Notes: generated by a model not told the origin, from the letters alone. Numbered from the stretch's first letter, positions 45,740-57,080 are shown. The stretch is 64,000 nt of DNA from Acinetobacter pullicarnis (GCF_006352475.1 NZ_VCMZ01000001.1:3162001-3226000); one strand, 5' to 3'. Numbers and translations are program-made.

Positions 45740-46666
45740 TTATTTAATATAAGTTAACCAGTGTGCATATTTTGGATCTTTGCCTTTTACTGCATCAAAG
45801 AATGCTTTTTGAATCTGTTCAGTAATCGGACCACGTGAACCACAACCAATTTCACGGTCATCATATTCACGAATAGGAGTGACTTCAGCAGCGGTACCGG
45901 TAAAGAAAGCTTCATCCGCAATATAGAACTCATCACGGGTAATACGGCGTTCAATAACCTCATAACCTAAATCTTTAGCAATGGTGATAATGGTTTGACG
46001 AGTAATCCCATCCAATGCACCACCAGAGATTTCTGGCGTATGTAATACACCATCTCGAATTAAGAAGACGTTTTCACCAGATCCTTGACAAACATAACCT
46101 TGTGGGTCCATCAACATTGCTTCGTCATAGCCCGCATGTGCGACTTCCTGATGCGCAAGAATAGACAAGGTATAGTTACCTGATGCTTTGGCTTTGCACA
46201 TGGTGACATTTGGGTGGTGATGCGTGAAAGATGACGTTTTTACGCGAATGCCTTTGGCCATCGCTTCGTCACCTAAATAAGCACCCCAGCTCCATGCAGC
46301 AACAACCGCATGAATCGTATTGTCTGTTGCTGCAATACCGAGTTTCTCAGAACCAATGAAAATAATTGGGCGTAGATAGCAAGAAGACAGTTTGTTCTCA
46401 CGCACTACATCAATTTGGGCTTGTTCAAGGGTTGCTTGATCAAACGGGACTTTCATTTGATAAATCTTTGCTGAATTCAACAAACGTTTAGTATGGTCTT
46501 GAAGACGAAAAATCGCAGTTCCATTTGGTGTTTCATAGGCACGAACGCCCTCAAACACGCCCATACTATAATGTAAGGTATGGGTTAAGACGTGAGTTTT
46601 TGCTTCACGCCAATCAACCATTTGTCCATCTTGCCAAATAAAACCATCACGATCAGCCAAATTCAT
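45740..46666 (-). CDS. ilvE: Branched-chain amino acid aminotransferase
   Basis: A class IV PLP aminotransferase of 308 residues, last step of Ile/Leu/Val synthesis. It shows HYSMGVFEGVRAYET, CYLRPIIF, CKAKASGNYTLS (PLP Lys) and FFTGTAAEVTPI. ATG 46666 has GGAG eight bases upstream, which settles the start against an in-frame GTG at 46675. It borders the outer-core locus on the other side from aspS. Confidence 0.96.
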   Translation of the reverse strand: MNLADRDGFIWQDGQMVDWREAKTHVLTHTLHYSMGVFEGVRAYETPNGTAIFRLQDHTKRLLNSAKIYQMKVPFDQATLEQAQIDVVRENKLSSCYLRPIIFIGSEKLGIAATDNTIHAVVAAWSWGAYLGDEAMAKGIRVKTSSFTHHHPNVTMCKAKASGNYTLSILAHQEVAHAGYDEAMLMDPQGYVCQGSGENVFLIRDGVLHTPEISGGALDGITRQTIITIAKDLGYEVIERRITRDEFYIADEAFFTGTAAEVTPIREYDDREIGCGSRGPITEQIQKAFFDAVKGKDPKYAHWLTYIK

Positions 46667-46692
46667 GGCACACACTCCAAATTTTCACATTA

Positions 46693-49443
46693 TTATTCAC
46701 ACCCTACAACGACGTCCGCTGTAGGATCAATTAATCTTTGCCACAATTTGCAAACGATCACCCGGGTATCATGCCATTCCATCGCATTGACTTGCATGGA
46801 TTGGTTTGCAAGTGCTAATAGATGACTCTCGGCGCGTTCGCGAAGATAAGCCTGAATCAGTGCAGAAGCATCTTCGCTGGATAAGCAATTGGCTTTAGCT
46901 GCATCTTCGAGGATTCGTACATTGTCGGAATAATGGGCGAGATCATGATTCGTCCCACTCCAAGCTAACACCACATACTGTGCCATAAATTCAATATCAA
47001 CGATACCACCTGCATCCTGTTTTAAATGAAAAATCCCATGTTTTTTTTGCTCCTTAGATGAACCAAGGTGATCTTTCATTTTTTGCCGCATGTTCAAGAC
47101 TTCTTGACGCACCCGTTGTTCATCTCTGGGCATCGTCAAAATATCACAGCGTAACTGTTCGAATTTTTCTCGTAGGCTGGTTTCTCCAGCAATTGAGCGT
47201 GCACGCACCAAGGCCTGATGCTCCCAGACCCAGGCACTTTTCAACTGATACTGCTCAAATGCACGCATACTGGTCACCAAGAGACCGGCTTCTCCTGATG
47301 GTCGTAAACGGGTATCAACCTCATAAACTCGCCCATCAAGGGTTTGTGTGGTCATAAATGACATAAACTTTTGTGCGACACGCATCGCAAATTCGAAACC
47401 ACTAATTTGCTTATGCCCATCTGTATCCGCCTGTTCATCAAGGTTGTGCATAAACACTAGATCAAGATCGGAGCCATAGCCCAACTCAATCCCACCGACC
47501 TTGCCATACCCCACCACCACAAAGCCCATCTGCTGCAAACTACAACGCTGCCCTTCTGGCGTTACCGGATAACCATGCCGCTTAACCACGGTTTGATAAG
47601 CCAAGTTCAAAGTTGCAATCACCGAAACTTCTGCGATATCTGTCAATGCATCAGAGACTTTCATGAGTGGGCTTTCTGCCAGAACATCACTGGCTGCAAC
47701 CGTCAATACATTGGATTTTTTAAATAACCGCAGTACTCGCATCAGATCTTCGACTTGATCAATTTCAATGCGCAGCAACTGTTGACGTAATGAGTCTTCA
47801 AGATCACGGCGTTTAGGCAACTCAAAGTCCATCGACAAAAACTCATCCAACAACACTGGATAATGCGTCAACTCTTCGCAAATCCAAGGACTTACTGTTG
47901 CCATTTTCACTAAACGTTGCAATGCGCCTTTACTCTCAATCAACATCACCAGATACACAGTGCGTCGCATTACCGACTCAACCAAAGGCATCAAGCGCAT
48001 CAGGGCAATTTGCGGTTTATCCGACTGTAATACTGCCCCAATCAAATGCGGCCAAAACTCTTTCAGTCGTTGTACCGCTTTTGCAGGAAGCTTTTTAATG
48101 GCATGCCCAAACCAAAATTCTTTGACGAGATTCTTTGAAGGTTCATCTAAAATTTCATCTAATTGCACTTCCAACTGACTAAACGTAGTCGTTGGTGAAT
48201 CTAACGCTTTCTCTTTAATTACATGTTCAAACTGATAAATCACTTTTTCACGTTTTAGATTCAGTACCGCTAAAAAAGCATCCCAACTGTCAAAGCCTAA
48301 GGTGTGAATCATCCGCTGTTGCAAGTCTGGCTCAGTGGGTAAGGATTGAGTCTGTTGATCATTTAATGCCTGAATCGCATGTTCGACGCGACGTAAAAAA
48401 AGATAGGCATCTTCCAAATCAATCACCGCCTGCTCATCTAGCAGACCGACCTCCCCCAAATGCTTTAGACTCAACAAACATTGGCGATCTTGCAGTTCTA
48501 GTTTAGAACCACCATAAATCAATTGAAAAACTTGAACAATAAATTCAACTTCTCGAATTCCGCCAGCACCTAACTTGATATCATCCGTAATATGACGGCG
48601 TACCACTTCACGCTCAATCATGGTTTTCATTTCACGCATGGCTTCAAAGGCGGTGTAATCGACATATTTTCGGAACACAAATGGGCGCGTCATTTTCAGC
48701 AACGCCTCGCCCTCTTCGCCACCGGTCACAATACGTGCTTTAATCCAGGCATAGCGTTCCCATTCACGGCCATGCTGGCTTAAGTATTTTTCCAAAGCCA
48801 CATGGCTGATGGCCAGAGCTGAACCATCCCCCCAAGGACGCAAACGCATATCGACGCGAAATACAAATCCATCTGCTGTAATTTGATCCAACAGATAAAT
48901 CAGTTTTTGTCCCCAGAGAATGCAAAATTGTTGTACATCAATACTTTTACGACCATTGGTTTCACCTTGTTCATCAAAGGCAAAAATCAAATCGATATCA
49001 CTGGAAAGGTTCAGCTCTTGTGCGCCTAATTTCCCCATGGCGACCACAATTAAATTCTGTACTTTTCCGCTATAACTAATCGGTTCCCCATATTTCAAAA
49101 TCAGCGGACCAAGGGCAAATGCCTTGGCGGCACAAATACATGCATCTGCAAAATCTGACAGTTCTCGGGTTAAACTCATCACATCGGTCTGCTGATTGGC
49201 ATCTTGCCAAATCCAACGAAACATTAAGCGTGTACGTAATACTCGAATCGCTTGCATCCAGCGAGCTTCATCTTCGATCTCAGCAATACTATCTTGTACG
49301 CGTTGATAAATTTGTGCCGTTGATAAAGACAACTGAAATTGATCTACAGCATAATCTGCATCTAAATCCTTTTGATGTAATCCCAACACAAGTTCTGCAT
49401 ATTGACTTGCAATTAATGTTTTTTTCAACTGCTCAGCATTCAT
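46693..49443 (-). CDS. glnE: Glutamine synthetase adenylyltransferase/deadenylase
   Basis: A bifunctional regulator of 916 residues that adds or removes AMP from glutamine synthetase. Two nucleotidyltransferase domains are visible: LSSDIDLIFAFDEQGE (N-terminal, deadenylase, about 147) and YGSDLDLVFMHNLDEQ (C-terminal, adenylylase, about 660), each with the GSD-x-D/SSD-x-D acidic pair, joined by a helical linker. ATG 49443 starts the protein. It precedes ilvE by about 26 bp on the same strand; co-transcription is likely. Confidence 0.95.
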   Translation of the reverse strand: MNAEQLKKTLIASQYAELVLGLHQKDLDADYAVDQFQLSLSTAQIYQRVQDSIAEIEDEARWMQAIRVLRTRLMFRWIWQDANQQTDVMSLTRELSDFADACICAAKAFALGPLILKYGEPISYSGKVQNLIVVAMGKLGAQELNLSSDIDLIFAFDEQGETNGRKSIDVQQFCILWGQKLIYLLDQITADGFVFRVDMRLRPWGDGSALAISHVALEKYLSQHGREWERYAWIKARIVTGGEEGEALLKMTRPFVFRKYVDYTAFEAMREMKTMIEREVVRRHITDDIKLGAGGIREVEFIVQVFQLIYGGSKLELQDRQCLLSLKHLGEVGLLDEQAVIDLEDAYLFLRRVEHAIQALNDQQTQSLPTEPDLQQRMIHTLGFDSWDAFLAVLNLKREKVIYQFEHVIKEKALDSPTTTFSQLEVQLDEILDEPSKNLVKEFWFGHAIKKLPAKAVQRLKEFWPHLIGAVLQSDKPQIALMRLMPLVESVMRRTVYLVMLIESKGALQRLVKMATVSPWICEELTHYPVLLDEFLSMDFELPKRRDLEDSLRQQLLRIEIDQVEDLMRVLRLFKKSNVLTVAASDVLAESPLMKVSDALTDIAEVSVIATLNLAYQTVVKRHGYPVTPEGQRCSLQQMGFVVVGYGKVGGIELGYGSDLDLVFMHNLDEQADTDGHKQISGFEFAMRVAQKFMSFMTTQTLDGRVYEVDTRLRPSGEAGLLVTSMRAFEQYQLKSAWVWEHQALVRARSIAGETSLREKFEQLRCDILTMPRDEQRVRQEVLNMRQKMKDHLGSSKEQKKHGIFHLKQDAGGIVDIEFMAQYVVLAWSGTNHDLAHYSDNVRILEDAAKANCLSSEDASALIQAYLRERAESHLLALANQSMQVNAMEWHDTRVIVCKLWQRLIDPTADVVVGCE

Positions 49444-49569
49444 CAAAAAGTCTTCAATTTTAAAGGTCTTAATAGTTATAACAGGGACACCTGTGCTTTT
49501 GAAACTTTGTTTTAGAAGAATTGCGATAAATCGTTTTACCCAACGCGGTACAGTTACATCATCATTATT

Positions 49570-50826
49570 TTAATATTTTAGGATGCGTTGCGGTGTCGCT
49601 CTTGCAATTGGCAAAATAACCTTGACGGTTGTTCCTGCACCTTGTTTCGAAGAAACAATGAGTTGTCCGCGATTCAAGTCAATAAATCGCTTACACAAGA
49701 CCAAACCTAGACCTGTCCCCTTCTCTCCAGATGTTCCACGAAAACTCACTTTAATATCAGGCTGAGAAATACTTAAAATTTGTGCTTCTGTCATGCCTAC
49801 CCCAGTATCCTGCACTAAGATTTCAACCGTCTTTTCTTTTTTTTCTGCATGAATATAAACTTTTCCTGTGCCATCCATCGGGGTAAATTTCAGAGCATTA
49901 GAAACCAGATTCTGAATTACTGAAGTCACCATATTCTGATCGGCATAGACTTTTAAGCCCTCAGCAACATTCTCAATTAATTCGATATTTTTTTTCTGAG
50001 CAATGGCATTGAGCACATCATAGACAACTGTACTCGACTGCTTCAAATAAAAGTTCTTTGGCTGAAAAACCAAATGACCACCTTCAGCCATTGCCCAGTT
50101 CAGTAAGTTTTCCAACAAGTTATAGGTCGATTGAGCCGTATCATACAAATACTCGGTCATATCTTGAATACTAGCATCATCTAAGTTATGTCGCTCTTTG
50201 GCTAAAATCTCTGAAAACCCCAATAACCCATGAAATGGTGCACGTAAATCATGTGCAATAATTTGAAAAAACTTAGTCTTGCTTTCACTTAAAATGCGTT
50301 GTTTTTCATATTTTTGTTTTAATTCATCAAACTCTAAATGTAATTCAATATTTTGCACAAAACCTTTCACTAATCGGCCAATCAATTCCAATTTTTCAGG
50401 GCAATGCAATGCCTGTTCATCGCCATCAAAAATAATCAATTGACCATATGAAGATTGATCGACCGTTTTAAGATCAAATGCTGTCAGCTGTTGATAGCTC
50501 AGACCTTGTTCTCGAAGATCTCTGATCATTGCTTGATAATCGATAAGCTGCATATCCATTTTACTTCCCTCTAGATCTTGAGGGAAGTAAGCGTCAGACT
50601 CTAATGCTTGGTTGATTGGATATGCTTTAAAGCCTTGTGCCGATTCATGCCAAAGATAAGGCTCATTTTGCATGATCAATGTCGCGGTTTTACTTTTCAA
50701 AATTGCACGCGTCATACTTAGAAATTCTTGAATGAGATTTTGTGGCGTTAATACACCCATCAATAATGAAATATTGCCAGCAGCAAGTTGATCTGCTTGC
50801 GCAATATCAATAAGTCTCAACTTCAT
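49570..50826 (-). CDS. Orphan cytoplasmic histidine kinase
   Basis: A 418-residue kinase without TM segments. The first ~170 residues look like a GAF-type sensor region (LIIFDGDEQALH). HisKA has FFQIIAHDLRAPFHGLLGFSE (His phospho-acceptor) and HATPase has NLVSNALKFTP, DTGVGM and GEKGTGLGLVL. No response regulator is next to it, so it signals to a partner elsewhere. ATG 50826 is chosen; a GTG at 50838 is an alternative. Confidence 0.85.
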   Translation of the reverse strand: MKLRLIDIAQADQLAAGNISLLMGVLTPQNLIQEFLSMTRAILKSKTATLIMQNEPYLWHESAQGFKAYPINQALESDAYFPQDLEGSKMDMQLIDYQAMIRDLREQGLSYQQLTAFDLKTVDQSSYGQLIIFDGDEQALHCPEKLELIGRLVKGFVQNIELHLEFDELKQKYEKQRILSESKTKFFQIIAHDLRAPFHGLLGFSEILAKERHNLDDASIQDMTEYLYDTAQSTYNLLENLLNWAMAEGGHLVFQPKNFYLKQSSTVVYDVLNAIAQKKNIELIENVAEGLKVYADQNMVTSVIQNLVSNALKFTPMDGTGKVYIHAEKKEKTVEILVQDTGVGMTEAQILSISQPDIKVSFRGTSGEKGTGLGLVLCKRFIDLNRGQLIVSSKQGAGTTVKVILPIARATPQRILKY

Positions 50827-50838
50827 GCCATGGCCCAC

Positions 50839-51943
50839 CCTTGCAGAAAAAGCATAAATGCATCCTTTTCATTCATGCGATTTGTAAAAATAATTATACA
50901 GCGACATGAATTTATAATATTTTTAATGAAACAAGTTATTCGTAGTTATACTCTACATTATTACATTTTTAAACATTTAGAAAGCATTTTTCATTCCCAC
51001 AAAAACAATCACTTGTTTCAATAAATTTATATCTTTTAAAATGGATATATTAAAAACTAGATTTAAAATTACTTAATCAAGGTAGGGTTTTAATTCAATT
51101 AAATGCGCATTTTTAACTTTTTATTATTACAAACCTAAAAAGATAAGGACACACCAAAAAGATAGAACAAAATCACATTTTTTAATATTTAATACGATTA
51201 AAACAAGTAATATTCATGGCAAGTTAGCCCTAAAGCATAAATAAAGCACATAAAAACTCAAAATACACCTAACTTATAAACCACCAACTGATCAATTCAA
51301 CTCGCTTATACTCACTTGTTTTACCTAACACCCAGAAAGCCTTAAAACACATAGTACACCGTACTTAGCCAAGGTCTTCTTATGCTTTTTTTAGCACATT
51401 ATTTCTACTTCAGATCTATTAATCAACATAAAATAAAGTGAGGTCGCACTATACTGAACACCAAAATTAAACTTAGTATCCAATCTCCCCCTTGGCACAA
51501 TGGAGCAAATCGATCTAAGAAATATAAACGCGTAGGTTTAAGCTATAGAGTCGATAGCGATCAATAATATTTAAAACCACCTGATCAATTCACCATTAAT
51601 GTTTTTCAATCCACTCTAAAACCTCAATTCAAAAATATAATGATTAACGTAACTTATTTAAAATATTTAGAATAAGAACAAACCAAAGCATCATATATAA
51701 AATTAAAATTCAAGCATAAGATTTATCTACTTTATTTCAAACTCAATTTACATGTTTACTTATTGCGATTTTATTAAAACCAAATAATGAGTCTTTTATA
51801 CTCATTTATACTTTATCCAATATGTTTTTTCCAACACCGAAGTCACATCAACATAAATACAAGAAAAGCGACGAGACCAACCGACCTATACCATCCAATC
51901 ATTCAGTAAAAGCTGGCTGCATCCGCATAATTTCTTCGGGTAC
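50839..51943. other. 1.1-kb gene-free AT-rich region
   Basis: No ORF of credible length or codon structure. It holds short imperfect repeats: an AAACCACC..TGATCAATTCA element at about 51278-51299 and again at about 51574-51592. I see no tRNA, mobile-element or phage remnant. It could be degraded DNA or carry unannotated RNA. Confidence 0.5.
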
Positions 51944-52489
51944 TTAATCCATTGGCACGACAATCTCATTTACCTTCCAGCTCAAACCATCACGGACCAG
52001 TTTAATTTTGACATTTTTAACTTGATCGGCATCTTTTACGATAACCTCGAACTGATTTAGCGAGATATAACCTGCCGTGTAATCTACTTTTTTCTTTATC
52101 TCGACAGGTTTCGTTGCAGTTTGTATTTCAGGCTCCCGATTAGTCGCCGCAGCTTGGAGGCCTTTACCCTGTAACATCAAAGTCATTGCAGCTGGGGTTA
52201 CAACAGCATCAACCATTTTGTCTACCATCGTTGAAGCCAACATTGCACCCAATGCTGCAAATCCATCTTCTTTTTTCTGCTCACCAACTTTCTTCATAAC
52301 CATGGCATTCATTTGATCTTTAAAACTTTGCCTCACGCTTGGATAATCAATATAGTTCGAAACTTTTTCACTATCACCCGCTTGCGCGGCACGTTGAATA
52401 CTATTCAATACTAGATAGGGGGAAACATAGATGTAAGTCAAAACCATAATTACAATACCGCTAATCAACCATATACGCTTCTTATTCAT
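51944..52489 (-). CDS. DUF2939 membrane-anchored protein
   Basis: A 181-residue protein with an N-terminal TM segment (IWLISGIVIMVLTYIYVSPYLVL) and a mostly alpha/beta domain matching DUF2939 (SIQRAAQAGDSEKVSNYIDYPSVRQSFKDQM, about residues 30-60). Its location suggests the periplasmic side. Function unknown. ATG 52489 follows a GAGAG; the longer frame from 52507 begins with a TTG. Confidence 0.75.
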   Translation of the reverse strand: MNKKRIWLISGIVIMVLTYIYVSPYLVLNSIQRAAQAGDSEKVSNYIDYPSVRQSFKDQMNAMVMKKVGEQKKEDGFAALGAMLASTMVDKMVDAVVTPAAMTLMLQGKGLQAAATNREPEIQTATKPVEIKKKVDYTAGYISLNQFEVIVKDADQVKNVKIKLVRDGLSWKVNEIVVPMD

Positions 52490-53197
52490 ATTTCTCTCAA
52501 ACGACAAAACCCAAAAAACTATTAATTTTCAAATACCAAGAGCTAAGAAAGCATCTGCATGCATACAAGTCAGCCCCCCCCCCAAAAACACCTAGATTAA
52601 AGCTCAAATATACTCACTTAAACAATGATTTAATTGGATTTACTACGATATACCTTACGACAAGTGGCTTTCTGAAATTTTTATTATTTTAAGATAAATC
52701 AACTGGATATTAAATAACCATACTGCTCTACGCTCCTACTCGCAGCTCGAACCTCAACCTTTATTAATTTTCTCAATCCGCAATTTTCTGCATATGAGAT
52801 AAAATTATGTTCTCATAAGTAAATACATGTGTAACATTGGTTGTCATTTAATACCCAGTAATCTATCTATTTTATTCACGCTTTAACGATGCAAATTAAG
52901 TTGCTTAAAATACAAAAACATTGCGTTATCCCGCAAATATTGCCTCAGGGCTGCTTCGAAAGAGGCCTAAAAAATCATGCTCAACTAATTACGTGATCAT
53001 TACGATCATTGTAATTTCAAAAACACCCCTCATTAATGAGTATGAATAATCAGCGAGATAACAATATGAAAAGAGATTTCGTTGACTGAGCTGCTAGGAA
53101 GGCTGATACTCTCAATGTTTTTATTCAGAAAATCTGTTAACAGTGGCTGAGTCGAAAACTCGGTCCTAAAAACTCAATCCAAAGTAAGGGGATATAT
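52490..53197. other. 0.7-kb divergent region DUF2939 / icd
   Basis: No credible gene. A run of ten C's occurs at 52574-52583. Between 53085 and 53175 there are GC-richer hairpin-like segments (gctgagtcgaaaactcggtcc, 53143-53163) in the icd leader, of unknown role. Confidence 0.45.
52574..52583. repeat. C10 homopolymer tract
   Basis: Ten consecutive C's (G10 on the minus strand), 85 bp upstream of the DUF2939 start. Long homopolymers slip in replication. It is also a place where sequencing errors arise. Confidence 0.9.
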
Positions 53198-55435
53198 ATG
53201 GCTGGTAAAAAGTCAACAATTATTTACACACTGACCGACGAAGCGCCATTATTGGCGACTTATTCGCTGCTGCCGATCATTGAGACCTTTACTAAGCCGG
53301 CCGGCGTGGAATTTGTCAAAAGTAATATCTCTGTAGCCTCACGCGTGCTTGCAGAATTTGCGGACCACCTAAGTGACGAACAAAAGGTGCCAGATAGCCT
53401 GGCGGAGCTGAGTCGCCTTACACAAGATCCAGATACAAACATCATCAAGCTTCCAAATATCAGTGCCTCTGTTGGCCAGTTGATGTCATGTATTAAGGAA
53501 CTTCAGTCTAAGGGCTATGCCATTCCTGACTATCCTGAAAACCCGACGACCGAAGACGAAAAAGCGATCAAAAACCGTTATGGTAAATGTCTCGGTTCAG
53601 CTGTAAACCCTGTATTACGTGAGGGTAACTCTGACCGCCGTGCACCTGCTGCAGTCAAAAACTATGTTAAAAAACACCCGCATTCAATGAGCGAGTGGAA
53701 ACAGTGGTCACAAACCCATGTTTCACATATGGAACACGGCGACTTCTATCACGGTGAAAAGTCGATCACACTCGACCGCGCACGTGATGTGAAGATGGAA
53801 CTGATCACCGAAAGTGGTGAAAGCATCATCCTCAAACCAAAAGTCGCGCTCAAAGATGGCGAAATCATTGACTCAATGTTTATGAGCAAACAAGCGCTCT
53901 GCGACTTCTACGAGAAGCAACTCGATGATTGCCGCGAAGCTGGTATTTTGTTCTCACTACATGTAAAAGCAACGATGATGAAGGTTTCCCACCCAATCGT
54001 CTTTGGTCACTGCGTCAGAATTTACTACAAAGAAGCCTTTGATAAACATGGCAAGTTATTTGATAAGTTAGGCATAAATGTCAATAACGGCATGTCTGTG
54101 TTATACGAAAAGATCGAAACGCTACCAGAATCGCAACGTGACGAAATCATCCGTGACCTGCATGCTTGCCAAGAACACCGTCCAGCATTGGCCATGGTTG
54201 ATTCAGCCAAAGGAATCACAAACTTCCATTCACCTAACGATATTATCGTCGATGCATCTATGCCTGCGATGATCCGTGGTGGCGGTAAAATGTGGGGCGC
54301 TGATGGTAAACAGTACGATTGTAAAGCTGTTATGCCAGAATCAACGTTTGCGCGTATTTATCAGGAGATGATTAACTTCTGTAAATGGAATGGCAACTTC
54401 GATCCGCAAACAATGGGGACTGTGCCGAACGTCGGTTTGATGGCGCAAAAAGCTGAAGAATACGGTTCACACGACAAAACCTTTGAAATCACTGAAGCTG
54501 GTACGGCCAATATCACTGACATCGAAACAGGTGAAGTGCTGATGACACAGCACGTCGAAGAAGGCGATATCTGGCGTATGTGCCAAGTTAAAGATGCACC
54601 GATCCGTGATTGGGTGAAGCTTGCGGTTACCCGCGCGCGCAACTCAGGCATGCCGGCAATCTTCTGGCTTGACGCTTACCGTCCGCATGAAAATGAACTG
54701 ATCAAGAAAGTACAGAAATATCTGAAAGATCACGATACTGCTGGTCTAGATATTCAAATCATGTCACAAGTGCGTGCAATGCGTTACACACTTGAGCGTG
54801 TTGCGCGTGGTCTTGATACAATTTCTGTGACAGGTAACATCTTACGTGACTACCTAACCGACTTGTTCCCAATCATGGAACTCGGTACTTCAGCTAAAAT
54901 GCTGTCTATCGTTCCATTGATGGCTGGCGGTGGTATGTACGAAACAGGTGCAGGTGGTTCAGCACCGAAACACGTTCAGCAACTGGTCGAAGAAAACCAC
55001 CTACGTTGGGATTCACTGGGTGAATTTATGGCGTTAGCGGTATCTCTCGAAGAACTTGGCATCAAAGGCAATAATACGCGTGCAAAATTGATGGCTCAAA
55101 CACTTGACGAAGCCACTGGTAAATTGCTCGACAACGACAAATCACCATCACGTCGCACGGGTGAGCTTGATAACCGTGGCAGCCACTTCTATCTCGCTTT
55201 GTATTGGGCAGAAGCCCTTGCTGCGCAGGATGAAGATGCTGAGCTTAAAACCAAGTTTGCTGCACTTGCGAAAACCTTAACTGAAAATGAACAGCAAATT
55301 ATTGCTGAGCTTGCTCAAGTACAAGGAACCGCAGCAGATATCGGTGGTTACTATGCGGTTGATCAAGACAAAGTAAATGCAGTTATGCGTCCAAGTAGCA
55401 CATTCAATGCTGCACTTGCAGCTGTTGAAGCTTAA
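53198..55435 (+). CDS. icd: Monomeric NADP-dependent isocitrate dehydrogenase
   Basis: A 745-residue monomeric-type IDH, which oxidises isocitrate to 2-oxoglutarate with NADP in the TCA cycle. It is unrelated in length to the dimeric form (~415 residues). Signatures include [50 protein letters not shown] [15 protein letters not shown], and [28 protein letters not shown] is a good ribosome binding site 8 bases before the ATG. Monocistronic. Confidence 0.96.
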   Translation: MAGKKSTIIYTLTDEAPLLATYSLLPIIETFTKPAGVEFVKSNISVASRVLAEFADHLSDEQKVPDSLAELSRLTQDPDTNIIKLPNISASVGQLMSCIKELQSKGYAIPDYPENPTTEDEKAIKNRYGKCLGSAVNPVLREGNSDRRAPAAVKNYVKKHPHSMSEWKQWSQTHVSHMEHGDFYHGEKSITLDRARDVKMELITESGESIILKPKVALKDGEIIDSMFMSKQALCDFYEKQLDDCREAGILFSLHVKATMMKVSHPIVFGHCVRIYYKEAFDKHGKLFDKLGINVNNGMSVLYEKIETLPESQRDEIIRDLHACQEHRPALAMVDSAKGITNFHSPNDIIVDASMPAMIRGGGKMWGADGKQYDCKAVMPESTFARIYQEMINFCKWNGNFDPQTMGTVPNVGLMAQKAEEYGSHDKTFEITEAGTANITDIETGEVLMTQHVEEGDIWRMCQVKDAPIRDWVKLAVTRARNSGMPAIFWLDAYRPHENELIKKVQKYLKDHDTAGLDIQIMSQVRAMRYTLERVARGLDTISVTGNILRDYLTDLFPIMELGTSAKMLSIVPLMAGGGMYETGAGGSAPKHVQQLVEENHLRWDSLGEFMALAVSLEELGIKGNNTRAKLMAQTLDEATGKLLDNDKSPSRRTGELDNRGSHFYLALYWAEALAAQDEDAELKTKFAALAKTLTENEQQIIAELAQVQGTAADIGGYYAVDQDKVNAVMRPSSTFNAALAAVEA

Positions 55436-55480
55436 TTAACACAGTGCAACGCTGACCAAGCTGTCGGCAATGCAAGTAAA

Positions 55481-55509
55481 AGCCAACGCTCATGCGTTGG
55501 CTTTTTTTC
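55481..55509 (+). terminator. icd terminator
   Basis: agccaacgc (55481-55489) pairs with gcgttggct (55494-55502), followed by seven T's. Confidence 0.9.
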
Positions 55510-55564
55510 GCCTAAACCCTTACTACGAGACATACTTTCAATTTAAATATTAAATTGCAGGCAA

Positions 55565-55602
55565 GAAAAAACCCCTAACCTTTAATGCAAGTTAGGGGTT
55601 TT
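55565..55602 (-). terminator. tRNA-Leu terminator
   Basis: aaaacccctaac (55568-55579) pairs with gttaggggtttt (55591-55602) just after the tRNA on the minus strand. Confidence 0.85.
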
Positions 55603-55609
55603 CTGAATT

Positions 55610-55696
55610 TGGTCCCGAGGGTCGGACTCGAACCGACACGTCATCTCTGACAGCGGATTTTGAGTCCGCCGCGTCTACCAATTTCACCACCTCGGG
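55610..55696 (-). tRNA. tRNA-Leu (CAA)
   Basis: An 87-nt class II tRNA with encoded CCA. The acceptor stem is cccgagg/cctcggg, and the D-arm has the standard GGTAG. The anticodon loop CTCAAAA gives CAA (reads UUG), and a long variable arm and GGTTCGAGTCC T-arm follow. It lies alone, with its own terminator. Confidence 0.95.
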
Positions 55697-55877
55697 AGAG
55701 GATGTCTTGATGGAACGTATAATAGCGGTTTTCAAAACCTTGTCAACGCTAAGTTTTCACATTTGCATATTTTTAAATCAGTTTTGATTTTTTCGATTAA
55801 TAAAGCAGCATTATCAGCGAAAAAAAATAAAAAAGCTTATACTAATGTCCACTTTTAAGGCTTTGCTCAATCGACAC

Positions 55878-56918
55878 ATGCAACTTTCAGATTTTAATTT
55901 TTCCCTTCCCGACACGCTTATTGCCCGTTACCCTCTTGAATCTCGCAGTGCTTCGCGACTCTTACACCTACAAGCTGATGGCAGTTTTCAAGACCATTGC
56001 TTTACCGATATTTTAGATTTATTCAATCCAGGCGACTTACTGGTGCTAAATGACACTAAAGTCATGAAAGCACGCTTAAAAGGCAAACGTGCATCAGGTG
56101 GAGCGATTGAAATTTTAGTCGAGCGTATTTTTAATCAAAACGTTGCCCACTGCCATATTCGAGCAAGCAATAGTCCCAAAGCCGGTGCCGTATTGTTTAT
56201 TGGTGATGGTGCCGTCCAAGTGACCGTAACAGGTCGCCAAGACAATCTGTTTATTGCTGAGTTTTCGCAGCCAATTCTGCAAGTGCTCGATCAATATGGT
56301 CAATTACCTATTCCGCCCTATTTCAATCGCGAAGCTGAAGAAATCGATTCAGTCCGTTATCAAACCGTATTTAATGATCCAACAAAATTGGCCAGTGTCG
56401 CAGCACCAACCGCCAGCTTACATTTTGATGAAAACATCCTTGAACAACTTGAACAAAAAGGCATTCTCAAAGCCTTTGTCACCTTGCATGTTGGCGCAGG
56501 AACGTTCTTACCCGTACGTAGCACAGATATTCAAAATCACCATATGCACAGTGAATGGTGTGAAGTACCAGCAGAAACCGTCAAACTGATTGAAGAAACG
56601 CACGCACGTGGTAACAAAGTCATCGCGATTGGAACAACAGCGACGCGCGCTTTAGAAAGTGCAGCACAAGCCTGCGGTGGCAAAATTGGTGCTTGGTCTG
56701 GCGATACGCAAATTTTTATTTATCCAGGCTATCAATTCTGTGTGGTTGACCGCCTGATTACCAACTTTCATCTGCCAGAATCGACGTTATTGATGTTGGT
56801 TTCTGCGTTATCAAGCCGTGATCATGTGATGCAAGCCTATCAACATGCAGTTGAACAGCAGTATCGTTTTTTTAGTTATGGTGATGCTATGCTGATTGAG
56901 CGCACAGCAGATCTCTAA
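55878..56918 (+). CDS. queA: tRNA preQ1(34) S-adenosylmethionine ribosyltransferase-isomerase
   Basis: It makes epoxyqueuosine in tRNA anticodons. The 346 residues from ATG 55878 begin [19 protein letters not shown], the usual QueA N-terminus; a start at 55845 adds 11 atypical residues. Other signatures are [29 protein letters not shown] and [18 protein letters not shown]. No tgt gene follows in the window. Confidence 0.95.
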   Translation: MQLSDFNFSLPDTLIARYPLESRSASRLLHLQADGSFQDHCFTDILDLFNPGDLLVLNDTKVMKARLKGKRASGGAIEILVERIFNQNVAHCHIRASNSPKAGAVLFIGDGAVQVTVTGRQDNLFIAEFSQPILQVLDQYGQLPIPPYFNREAEEIDSVRYQTVFNDPTKLASVAAPTASLHFDENILEQLEQKGILKAFVTLHVGAGTFLPVRSTDIQNHHMHSEWCEVPAETVKLIEETHARGNKVIAIGTTATRALESAAQACGGKIGAWSGDTQIFIYPGYQFCVVDRLITNFHLPESTLLMLVSALSSRDHVMQAYQHAVEQQYRFFSYGDAMLIERTADL

Positions 56919-56960
56919 CCCATTCACCCCCCTAGGGTAGCCAAAAATAGATTTGAATGC

Positions 56961-56986
56961 GTAGCGACGCGCTAGTGCGTTGCTAC
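56961..56986 (+). terminator. Hairpin after queA
   Basis: gtagcgacgc (56961-56970) pairs with gcgttgctac (56977-56986, one G-U), with no T-run following. Weak terminator or attenuator. Confidence 0.45.
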
Positions 56987-57080
56987 TGATGGAAATGATG
57001 CGTATCTAAGCTATGATTTTGAAATAAATATAAAACTTCGTAGATTCTTATGTTTAACATTGACTTTTTTAGATAAAAAA

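Noticed and set aside
50788..51024. Plus-strand ORF spanning the kinase start and the gap
   Set aside because: No ribosome binding site, low-complexity Ile/Phe/His-rich product, overlaps the kinase start region.
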